Below, piece by piece: positions 1-10,300 of a stretch of 64,000 nucleotides of DNA. A program made the translations under genes and the position numbers. The notes beneath the pieces were generated by a model, which worked only from the letters and a program-made list of their open reading frames with translations, searched no databases and was not told the DNA's origin. Position 1 is the stretch's first letter. Each line of letters starts with the position of its first letter. Source of the stretch: Pogona vitticeps (taxonomy: Eukaryota > Chordata > Lepidosauria > Squamata > Agamidae); assembly GCF_051106095.1 (NCBI RefSeq), contig NC_135783.1, forward strand, positions 183,784,947 to 183,848,946, in the 5' to 3' direction.

Positions 1-432
1 TATGAAAAACCAGTGAGTACCAGTTCAACAGAGAAATAGTTTTAAAAATAGATAATGTAATCTTCCAGTCTTGAAATATATTTCTCTTCCCTTGCAATAT
101 ATTTCCATTGTTACAGGTAGCTGTCAAGGTTGCTCAAGTATTTTTCAACACAATTTTCAGCAAACCTTTTGCAGCTGCTTGTTAAATTTAAAGAAAAATA
201 TGTTTCTGAGTATAGGTATTTGTTAGTCCACTTTCTTCACCCTCAAGAAAGGGACTATTTTGCTTTCATGCTCATATAAGGATACCTTTCTGTTTGGCTG
301 AGCCTTTGTCAGTTTGCTGAAAACATGTAGGAGTAGGTAGCTTTTTCTTCCGGACAAATGAGAGAGTGACCCAGTGTCTCAATTTGTCAAACTTTTCATT
401 TCCCCTCTGCACCTCTTCTCCTGCTCTTTCAG

Positions 433-3400
433 GTTCTGGAAAAGGAGGAATTAGTATTTGGGGTAGAAAATTTGAAGATGAGTATAGTGAATACTTAAAG
501 GTATGTTTTGTTCTTTCAATTTTTTCCCCATATTCTGTATTTTGTGAAGAAGCTGCTTTGAGCTTCGTGCAACTGTGCACTGCAGATCAGATCTTTTCTT
601 TGTCTCTGGTAAAAGTGTCAGCACCCCCAGCATAGTGAGCAGAACAGTGGTTCCCCCGCTTGGGATTCCAGATGGAGGGCCAAAGTTCCCCACCTTCCTT
701 AAGGTTAAGGTTATTCAAACATGGGCTGAAAGCTACTGGAGATGGCAAATCAGTGGCATAATACTAACCATGCTATCCATCACATGCTTGGTTGTGGTTT
801 TGATTTTATTAAAAGCATTCAGTTTAGGGAGAACTTTGGTGTAAATATTATTTGCATAAATTAATCAGACTGACATAGTGGCTGCTTCCTGGCCACAAAA
901 TATGTGGTAGCATTAATCACTATTATCATTGTCATGTCTTTCTGCAAAGGTGTTGTGTTTAGGCCACTGTAAGGCAGAGGCACTGAAGAGCCATGTACAC
1001 AGCCAAACTGGGCATTGTGCAGTCCGTTTGAACACTCCTCGTTGTCGTAGCAACCAGGAAATCTGCACACTGCAGTACTTAGCATTCTAAGTAAAACAAA
1101 TAGAAATAAAAAGGTAAAAAAAAAAAAGAGAGAGAGAGAGAAATATGGTAGCACCTTAAAGACAAACTTTTGTATTTTTTAATGTGAACTTCTGCAGGCA
1201 AACCCACTTCATTGGACAAATACTTAGGTTTTTCATGTAGTGAAGTTTCTAAGGGGACATTTACTAAGCAGTTTCTTAGTGAAGCATGGGAATTGACATG
1301 AAAGAAGCAATGTTTGCTTCTGTAAATTAGGAAGCAAAAATATACTTTTTGCACTATGAGGGCAGGCCATAAGAATCTTGATAACTGGAAACACACAAAT
1401 GCACACATGCTGGAGCACAGAGATAATCAGTAGCTCTATCCATGCAAAGGATTGTATTTTACAGCATCTAAAAGTCTTAACAGTTACAACAACAGATAAA
1501 AGTGAACAATTAGTGCTGCCTCTCAGGTCGGAAATAAAAGGGCAGGAAATTAAAAAAGAAAAATGTGGAGCTGCTTCCTTGCCCCTGAGCTGTCACCTTG
1601 GCCCGAGGACAGTTTGGAGTGGGGAGGTGGTGTTGCAGGGGTGGAGCATATCTTTTGAGGGGTCAAAGAGAACTATCCAATTTAAACATGAACCAGGCCT
1701 ACATAATTATTGTTTTCTGGGATTTCTTACTATAAGGTGCGTCAATATAATTTGGTAAAAGAAGAATGTCACAAACCACAAAAAAGGGAAAATAACTTCC
1801 ACCTACAAATGAGTGTGTGTTGCTCTGTTTTGTGTGTCTTTCTCTTTTAGCACAACGTCCGTGGAGTTGTTTCTATGGCAAATAATGGTCCAAATACAAA
1901 TGGATCTCAGTTCTTCATCACCTATGGCAAACAGCCACATCTGGATATGAAATATACTGTATTTGGGAAGTAAGTTGTTGAACCTAACAATATAAATAAT
2001 TGAAGGATGATATTCCAGAAGTTTGAAGAGGGCCTTCTTGTGCAGCCCACCTGCTTGGTTCAGGATAATTTGGAGCCGCTGTAAAACAGATCAGAAAAGT
2101 TGACATTTTTGAGGTGATGTGATACTCACATGATTAAGGAAATAATTGATTCCCAAATCTCGGAGGTGATATTAATTTAATGGAAAACAAGAAATTAAGA
2201 AAAGGTCAACTGTAGCTGAATTGAGACATTGCCATGAAATGTAATATGAAAATGCAGATAAAGTAGCAAATTAAAAAAAAATACACCTTTGTTCAAAGAC
2301 CCATCTGGGTAAAGTGTGGCTTTCCAGATGTCACTAGATTGCAGCTCCTAGAATTCCTCATCATTGGCTATGGTTCCTAGGGCTTACCATAGTTACAGCC
2401 TAACAATGGAGGTAGTGGTGTCATAGTTGGTTGCTCCTGGTTTAAATGACAGAATTACCTTTCAGGGGAAAAAAATCTTACAGTAGTTTAGAGGGCCATA
2501 TGATCTCACTGAACTACAGCCTAATTCTTCTGAAGTAAACCCCATTGGCTGAAATCCTGTTCACGCCTTCTGCATACCTTTTAAAGATGAATTGCCATAC
2601 GTTCAGCAGTCTCCATTTCACACTGAATCGTGCAAATTGGCATAGAACAGCTAGTATCTATAGAGATTTCCTAACAGCAGTTTGCCTCTAAAAGCTATGC
2701 CTTTTGCGTAATTATGCAATAGGATTTTTACCACTGTACAGTGGTGCCTCGCATAACGAGCGCACCGTTTAACAATGAATCCGCATAGCGATCTATTGAA
2801 TGGGAAAACATCGCATTGCGATGTTTTTAGAACAGCTGATCGGTGATTCCAAAATGGCTGCTGGGTGCCCAAAATGGCCGCCGCAAGCATTTTCGCGCGG
2901 TTTCCTCACTTACCGAGGTGGCGAAAATGGCAGCGCTATGGAGGATCTTCGTTGAACTGTGAGTTTTCACCCCATAGGAACTATGGGGTTTTTAGTTCCG
3001 TTTAGCGACGATTCTGGATAGTGACGATTAATCCGGAACGGATTAACGTCGCTATGCGGGGCACCACTGTATTAGAATTGCTCCCTAGTTAGTTTACAGT
3101 TGCAGCTCTAGCTGAGTTTTAGTTTAAGGCAGATGGACAAAGAAGGTTGTGGGGGACAAGCTGTTTAAAGCACCTGTTATTAAATAAGTTTTTTACTTCC
3201 TTTTTTCAATTTCCTGGTACATAAATGGAAACATCCTTGATTTCTGGTGATGTATTGTACCCGCTGCTCACGGTGGCAGGTTTTGGCTGGCATTCTGTAT
3301 AGTGTACACTTATGAACTGCATAGGAGTAAGTGTACGATTTACAGCTGAATGTATGTGGATTGGTTTGCACTATGTGTTGTTTGTTCACAATGCTTCCGC

Positions 3401-4806
3401 ACACGCATTCAAAACAGGGGTGACCAATTATTGTCAGTAGTGGGGAATTCTGGAAGTAGCAATGCAGCAAACACAAGAGGGCTCAGATTGTCCACTCATG
3501 GTTTAAAGCAACCATTCTCAACCTTGGGTAACCCAGGTATTCTTGGACTGCAACCCCCATAAACCCCTGCCAGCACAGATAGTGGTAAAGGCTTCTGGCA
3601 ACTGCAGTCCAAGAACACCAGGGTTACCCAAGGTTGAGAATGGCTGGTTTAGGATGCATGTTACAATCTGTATAGCAAAAATAGAAATAAAATACAGTAA
3701 TAGTTATAACTTAAAAACTCTTCTTCATAACCTGTGGCAAACAATTTATTGCTACACAGAAATAAAGTAATGGAAAATTGCAGTCCAGCATAGTTAGGCC
3801 TTCTTACACTAACTTAAGCCAATGTTTAGGTAGAGGTAAAGGTTCCCCTTGACATTTAGTCCAGTCATTTCTGACTCTCGGGCATGGTGCTCACCCCCGT
3901 CTCCAAGCCATAGAGCCAGTGTTTGTCTGTAGAGTTTCCATGGTCACGTGGCCAGCGCGATTAGACACGGAACGCCGTTACCTTCCCACCAAGGTGTTAC
4001 CTATTTATCTACTTGCATTTTTACATACTTTCAAACTGCTAGGTTGGCAGGAGCTGGGACAAGCAACGGGAGCTCACTCCGTCGCGTGGATTCGATCTTA
4101 CGACTGCTCGTCTTCTGACTTTGCAGCACAGAGGCTTCTGTGGTTTAACCCGCAGAGCCACCACATCCCTTAAGCGAATATTTAAGTGTTTCTAATTCTG
4201 CTTTCAGTTATGCTTATTATTCTTAATACCTGCTAACCAAAAGTTAAATTTACAAGCTTTTCCCTTTATCTGAGTTGTTCTCGGAGTATTTACAGATGTA
4301 ATAATCAAAGGACACCTAAACATTTTAATCAACAGCCTCATGCAGTCTGTGCATTCGGTTGGGAGAAAATTCCACTGAAATTTATTAACTTCCAATGAAA
4401 ATATTTAATGTTGCAACTGTCCTGTAGCATACAAAACTGGCGGGGAGTCTGTGACTCTCTTTCTGTCAGCCCCAGCCAGCATGGGCAGTGTTTAGGAGTG
4501 AGGGGAGCTGTCATCCAACATTATCGGAGGTGTCCCCTCTTCCTGATGCCACTGGTCCATAGAGGGAATCAGGTGCATAAGACTCTTTGTTCCTTCTAGG
4601 TAGCTAAACATTTGAAATATAAAATGTGTATCTTTCTGTGCAAAAAGATTTTTGTAACTGTTTATCATTTCCTACACAGGGTAATTGATGGTCTGGATAC
4701 CCTGGATGAACTGGAGAAATTGCCAGTGAATGAAAAGACATTCCGTCCCCTTAGTGATGTCCATATTAAAGATGTCACAATCCATGCTAATCCCTTTGCT
4801 CAATAG
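433..4806 (+). CDS. PPIL3: Peptidyl-prolyl isomerase-like 3 (cyclophilin), last three coding exons
   Basis: Coding exons are 433-500, 1851-1969 and 4680-4806 (TAA-type end: TAG at 4804-4806); earlier exons lie left of the window. The spliced reading matches the C-terminal two thirds of vertebrate PPIL3, including [36 protein letters not shown] and the end IHANPFAQ. The family is a single-domain cyclophilin of about 161 residues found in spliceosomes; it catalyses or chaperones proline cis-trans isomerisation. The cyclophilin core motif [22 protein letters not shown] is split over the second exon; a histidine stands where cyclophilin A has the cyclosporin-contacting tryptophan, as in other PPIL3 proteins. 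All junctions have GT/AG and keep phase (a glycine codon is split before 433; a lysine codon is split across 1969/4680). CLK1 follows on the same strand about 2.6 kb downstream, as in other amniotes. Confidence 0.96.
501..1850 (+). other. PPIL3 intron, little content
   Basis: Intron between two PPIL3 exons (GT at 501, AG at 1849-1850). It holds an A-rich/GA run at about 1113-1141 and, next to it, the end of an interspersed repeat (about 1142-1225, with gtagcaccttaaagac) that is also seen in decayed form near 61740-61810. No gene is visible. Confidence 0.6.
2739..3069. mobile_element. Tigger-like (pogo group) MITE, copy 1
   Basis: Near-perfect terminal inverted repeats begin CAGTGGTGCCTCGCATAACG and end with the complement (ggcaccactg), flanked by TA on both sides (2737-2738, 3070-3071), the target duplication of Tc1/mariner elements. 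The ends resemble those of MER2/Tigger elements. It is 331 bp, non-coding and CpG-rich, so it is probably fairly young. It carries three AAAATGGC-type boxes (about 2851, 2871, 2934). It sits in the last PPIL3 intron. Confidence 0.85.
3509..3646. mobile_element. Small palindromic hAT-like MITE
   Basis: Inverted repeats (left cattctcaaccttgggtaac; right its complement) cover most of the 138 bp element. The flanks GTTTAAAG (3501-3508) and GTTTAGGA (3647-3654) look like a decayed 8-bp hAT target duplication. Related copies lie at 15416, 15581 and 16308. Confidence 0.65.
3829..4168 (-). mobile_element. tRNA-derived SINE
   Basis: Read on the minus strand the head carries a tRNA-like A box (TGGCTCTGCGGGTTAAACC near 4162-4144) and B box (GATCGAATCC near 4098-4089). 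It is flanked by a 16-bp target duplication, 3813-3828 and 4169-4184, with two mismatches. The body (ggtaaaggttccccttgac at its 3' end) is typical of a SINE common in squamates. It lies in the last PPIL3 intron. Confidence 0.8.
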
Positions 4807-4978
4807 CTGCAGTATTTCTGAAACTGATTTCTGAAGGACTTTCCGTGGGGCTTCAAAAGACAGATGGATTCCTGCATGTATTTCTATAATGAAGGACTTC
4901 TGAGATTTTCTAATTCACACACACTGTGGAGAGAAAGCCAGTTTTTTGATGTCTCTAGTTTTTTAAGTGCTTATTTTT

Positions 4979-4984
4979 AATAAA
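4979..4984 (+). terminator. PPIL3: PPIL3 poly(A) signal
   Basis: Canonical AATAAA lies 173 bases after the PPIL3 stop codon, in an AT-rich stretch followed by a T-rich region (about 5000-5050). This gives a short 3' UTR of about 0.2 kb. Confidence 0.75.
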
Positions 4985-4989
4985 AAATT

Positions 4990-6450
4990 GATATAAATGT
5001 TTTTTAAAAAATATCTTTTTCTGGCTGGAAATTCTTTTGTTTTGATATAATAGTTGCTTTTCTGAAATACACTGACGTATTCTCAAACTATGGCTTATCA
5101 AGTATGAGCAGCATGCTGGTATGTGCCATGTGACTAGCCACATATTCGGCAGGAATAACTATACATGTTGCTGTTCTGGCTGGTTTCCTTTCCATCAAGT
5201 CATAGGAAAGACTGCTGTACTGTTTTTTCTGCTCTGCCTTTTGTGAAGTGTGTGTGGATACTCCCAGAGTGAAAGTGTTCAAACAACATAATAAAGGCAC
5301 ACCATGTAAGTGATTAGACAATATGTGTCAGCATACTGTTTCTATATGATAAACCAGCATCCCTGTGATGGCTTGGCTTCTGGTTGTATTAGAAGGCAAC
5401 CCTCATGTGTCAATTGTCACCTTTTCCAGTCTGGGATCTGGTTGAACAGGTGGTACAACAGGTTCTATGGACTCTCAGACTTGCTCATCAATAGGTATCT
5501 CTCTGCTTTGGTGAGAGAGCTATTTTACAACTGGTTTTTATGTTTTCAGATATCTAGGGTCAGCCATTGCTCATATGAATTTGAATGTTGGGCATAATCC
5601 CATACCAGTACTACACGTGTTGTGTGCTGTCAAGTTCGAACTGACTTCTAGTGACCCTAATAGGGTTTTCAAGGTAAGAGAGATTTAAGGAGTGGTTTTA
5701 CCAGTTCCATGCTCCAGTGAGTCTGCATGGCTGAGTGGCAATTTGAACTCAGGCTTCCTAAGTCCTAGTCTCTATCCACTTGACTACACCACACTGGGCA
5801 ATACCAGAGATTCATGTAGACAGTAGCCTTCATCTTAAGACTGAACCTACATTGTAAACCAATCACAGTACTGTATGTGGCCCGATGTTTAGACATCCGG
5901 GGCACTGTAGAAGCAAGAAAAATAACTCTGAAATTTTGCAGTTTATTTGCTGTCTTGCAAGGCAACAGTGAGAACCAAAGCCCTCAGAAGTTCTCCCTAA
6001 CAGCACTTTCCCCATTTAAGATACAAAGGGAGCAACAGCGAATGGCCAGTATTCCTCCCCAGCCCCTTCCTTCTTTAGCAAGAAGCAGCCGAGAAAGCAA
6101 CGAGTTCGTGGCCTACTCAACCTGGGTTCCTGTGTTTCAAAACATCGAATATGTAGTCTGCCAAAAAATGTAAAGGCGACCCATCGTTATTAATGGCGGG
6201 TTTAAAGAAATGCTGTGTGTCAGAGTCAATATGTGGGCAGGATAATAAGGCACTCTTCTCCCTTAGAGGCTCGGATGAGTCAGCGGATGCCTTGATCCCA
6301 CACCCGGGCAGGGCAGGGCAGGGCAGATCCATCCCATCACCTGGCACCTCAAAAACAAAGAGCAAATCCAAGATGGGGCTGCGGTCGTTAAGAGTTACGA
6401 ATGAAGGAACACCCACTGCCTCCTTGAGTTGTTTAGATTGCCAATCAAGA
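4990..6450. other. PPIL3-CLK1 spacer
   Basis: No gene is visible between the PPIL3 poly(A) signal and the CLK1 CpG island. It contains one SINE (5612-5802); short frames here resemble no protein I know. Confidence 0.5.
5612..5802 (-). mobile_element. Sauria-type SINE
   Basis: On the minus strand it begins ccagtgtggtgtagtcaagt (A box), has a decayed B box (gagttcaaat) and ends with a BovB-like tail (ggtcactagaagtcagttcg, then cagcacacaacac). A tRNA head joined to a BovB-type tail is the build of Sauria SINEs. Confidence 0.7.
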
Positions 6451-7290
6451 ATTCCAATTCCGCCGAGCAAAAAGCCGCTCAAGCGGCGGGAGGGCCGGCT
6501 GTCGTGGCAATAAAGAGCCACCCTGTTCCCCCACCCGACTCCGAGGCCTCTTCGGCTGCCCAAGGGATTCACACGACCGAACCGTTCCTGAGGGGCGGAA
6601 GGAAACCGTCCGGAAAAAAACCGCCGCCCCGCCCACGAGGTGACGCAATAGTACCCCCCCGCGGGAGCTGGGATACGTTTGCGCATGCGTAATCCATTGT
6701 GACGCCTTTCCCTGCCCCTCCAGGTCGTTAGCCGGCGCCATTTTGTCGTTGAGAGCTGTTTTCGTCGTTGTTTGGCGAGAGAAAGGTCGTCAGCGGCGGA
6801 TTGCGGTTGTTTTGCGGAGCGGCGTCGCCTTCCCAAAGGAGCAGTAAGTCTTGAGCGTGGCTGCGTCCCTGCCCTTGAGGGGGTCTCGAAGCGGGGTGGG
6901 GGAATGACCGAAGAGGTGGTGCTTGGGGGGGGGGCCTGGAGGACTCCCAGAAGGGCTGCGTTGAGGAAAGGAAGAAGCCTCTGGCCCCAGAGGAGGCGCG
7001 CGGTGGGCGGGAGTGTGTGTGTGTGTTTGCAGGCCTTTTTCTCAGAGGGTTCCTGGTGAGGTGGCGGAGAAGGGACTCTTCTGGGGCCTTCCTCGCGGAT
7101 TTCCCCTCCCCCACCCGGCGGCGGCCCGCCATGTTGTCCTTCTTCCTGTCCCAGAAGGTGAGGAAATGGCTTCGGCGGCCGAGCTGCGTCCTTGCCCCGT
7201 GCGCTTGCCCTCTGAAGGAGCGTCGCCTCAGCGGGGCCCTTGTGTTTTCGGCGAAATAGACAGATTTGTGGGAGGTGTTTTATAGCCATT
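6450..7290 (+). promoter_or_regulatory. CLK1: CLK1 CpG-island promoter
   Basis: GC-rich, CpG-dense stretch with no TATA box. It contains gcgcatgcg (NRF1-like, about 6681-6689), GC boxes (ggggcgg near 6592) and gcgccattttg (YY1-like, near 6735-6745) right where the untranslated first exon should begin. These are typical parts of a housekeeping vertebrate promoter. Long open frames on both strands here are products of high GC content and are not annotated as genes. Confidence 0.75.
6740..6843 (+). other. CLK1: CLK1 untranslated first exon (approximate start)
   Basis: A strong donor, GCA|GTAAGT, lies at 6843/6844, downstream of the YY1-like box. The next exon starts exactly at the ATG at 7394 after ttgcag, so an upstream non-coding exon is required. 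The start is a guess placed at the promoter box. Confidence 0.55.
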
Positions 7291-7393
7291 TCTCTGTAAC
7301 GCGTAGGAATCAAGTATTGTAATCGCCGCAGTTCGCCGCTTTTTGTATTGTATTCTCATGACTAAAGATCTGTGACCCTATTCGTATTTGCAG

Positions 7394-10300
7394 ATGCGGT
7401 ACTCGAAACGAACCGACTATTCTAACTGGGATGACAAACAATGTTTGGATCCCCAAAAAGGTAGCAGCCATCATAAGAGAAAAAGAAAATCATACAGCAG
7501 CGCATATGAGAGCAAGCGCTACAAGTATGAGGACACTCAAACAAACGATAGGTAAGGTGTTTTCTTTCCTAGTTATGGTAAGCTTGTTTTTCAAATGTTA
7601 ATTGTGATTTAATTAAAGGTAGCTGTATGCTTGATAGTTTGCAGCTTCTGCATATGTCAGTTTTCAAATTGGATATTTGTGTACAAGAACTGTGGTGTGT
7701 TCTGCAGGAGAATGAGTAGTGTGCATGTGTGGTTTTGCCCCTAGCCTTTGTTCAGATGCCACCTCCTTCCATGAAAGAGATCCCTATGAACGTCGCTATG
7801 TTGAAGAATACAGGAACAATTACAGTCAGCTGTCTGAAACCAGGCACCATTGCAAAGACCATGAAAATGGTCACCACCACAGTAGCAAGTCATCAGGGCG
7901 TAGTGGCAGAAGCAGTTACAAAAGAAAACACAGGACTCATCATAGTAACTCACATCATTCACACACGGTATGTATGATTTAGAAGATTTTGTACATGATT
8001 ACATATATCTGTTCATCAGGATAATAACAGGCAAATAAAGGGAATTGGAAATGTATTTTAATATTAAAAATGTGTGATTTCTGCTGTTAGGTCTTCTGTT
8101 CCTCAAATAAAAAAAGCTGCTTAACATTGGGTGAATATTTGTTTAGAATGATTATTATTACTTGTTTATCAGACAGTATTCCACTGATCTTTTGGCTTCC
8201 TGAATCAGGTGTCTGCTGAAAATGCAGTTATAGGGTATATTTTGGCAAATTTGATAGAAGCTGTGACTGTAGGTGTTTTGTATTTGTTCTTATAAAACCA
8301 AAGAGGTCTTATTGGCAGTGCAGAGATGAAGTGGAATAAATGTCTTGTAAACAAATCTTGGTGGACACTTTAGTATTGAATGTCTCCTTACTTAGATGGG
8401 TATAATTTCTGATGTGAGCAAGTCAGAGAAAACAGCCATTTTAAATTGGCTGGGGAGATCTTGTATGGATTTGTTTTGTGTGTGCACATCTGTGCTACCA
8501 GACTATCAGATTTGCTCTTTTAGGGTGGGATTTGCATGTATTAGTGATGTTGGAATATCAGTTTGATAGCATATTTCATGTTTTTCTTCCCTGTTTCCAC
8601 TGTTCTGATTGGTGATCATCACTGTCAGAGCTGATAGTGCTGCTCACCTATTAGCTGCAGGGAAAGGGTCTACAAGCACAGGAATGTATATGATTTTAAT
8701 ACATGTAAGACAGAAATTTTCAGTAGGTGTGTATGTAGTTAAATAGCTTTGTAAATTATGTTATTACTCACAGGGAACTATAAATAAATGAGATATATGT
8801 GAGTTGTACTTTAAATTCCTTAAATTTTTGTGAACTCCCTTGTGAGACCTACATAGTGATCCGGCATGGGTCAAGAACATAACAGCTTTAAGGAGCAGAG
8901 ATTTTAATTGCAAATTTTAAAATATATCATTTTTCTAGTGAACCATATTTTTAAAGCATATATATTGTGTATTGATGCCTTGCCACTTGAAGTACCTTAT
9001 CTGAAAATCTGTTCCTTGCCATGTTTTTCTCCTGTAACCTAAACTATCTGCCCTGTGAAATTCTGGGGAATTTGAAATTGTTCCTGCCAACCGTTTGTGG
9101 CCTGGCGCGTATCTGAATGCCTGAATATCTCCCTGCTGAATGAATTTCGTATTCTGCCCTGAATTCACTCGGGTTTATTGATTGGCTGGATGATCTTGGT
9201 GCTGCGCACTTGCCGTTACCAGAGGAGTCACCGAAGAAAAAGATCGAGGAGTGTAGAGGATGATGAGGAGGGTCACCTGATCTGTCAGAGTGGAGACGTA
9301 CTAAGTGCAAGATGTATAGAATATTTTTCAAAACTTATTCACTTTTCAGATAGAATAATTTCTTTTAGATAAGAAGTCAGGAGTTTTTGGAAGTCCTTTT
9401 ATTTCTTTGTTTTGTTTTCCGTTCTGTGTTTTTTCTTTTTTTCTTTGGGGGGGTTTATATTTATATAGAAGTTAAACGTTAATTGGAATTTTACAAAAGA
9501 ATAAACAGCTAATTTAGAATAAGCTAGGTGTAATTATCTTGAAGAGATGTCCAATTAAATGTTTTAAATACATTTAGTTACACTTTATATAGCGGCACAG
9601 CCTGTTACATAGCATGGTGTGTTAATAATTACAATTTGTCACTACTCGTATAATTGATTTCCATTCCTGTTTTTAGATGAAATTATCTCCATCTTGGGTG
9701 AAGGTGCTTTTGGAAAAGTAGTGGAATGCATTGATCACAAAGCGTAAGTTCTGTTCGTAGGTGATCTTTATGTTGTGCACGTTCCATTTTTGCTTTCTTG
9801 CTCTTTAAAATTGGTATTTTCATAAGTCTTGTATTGTGTCATGTCTCTTTGAATTTCTTTCTGAAAACCCACCTCCCATGAAGCCTTTGGTTTAAGTCCT
9901 GTCATCCCCACTTCAGAAAGAGACGTAAATGTGTGTAAATTGCATTTTTATGCATTTATCTATCTATCTTTCATCCAATTGATGTGTCTCAGACTGTTGA
10001 AATTTTCATTGCAAGAAAATGGAATGTCCTTTTTTGAATTAGTTTATAAGGTTTCATCAGTATCAACGGTGTAGGAATAGTAATAATAAAAGTAAAACAA
10101 GTGGGATATAAAGTAAAATAATGCTGTGTGGATCACTCTGTTCAGGGTGCTCCATTTTCCTTTTTTTGGGGGAGGTTCTTTTTCCTACCCTGGTCCTCAT
10201 ACCAAGTATGTCCAATTTTCATTGGGGCATTCCACCGTTCGTTTTCCACTTTTCTAACATTTGTTATTTCTGCTTTTATATGGGTTTCTCCAGTTTTTCA

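Noticed and set aside
575-844. Frames in the PPIL3 intron ending with a hydrophobic stretch
   Set aside because: No signal peptide context or conserved motif; lies inside a well-bounded intron.
6117-7313. A 398-codon open frame on the minus strand across the CLK1 CpG island
   Set aside because: It arises from high GC content over promoter, first exon and first intron; composition is Pro/Arg/Gly/Ser-rich, with no domain, and plus-strand CLK1 evidence explains the region.
7756-7967. Alternative acceptor ttcag at 7755 for the second CLK1 coding exon
   Set aside because: It would put the exon out of the frame that matches CLK1 ([15 protein letters not shown]); the acceptor ctag at 7744 keeps the frame.
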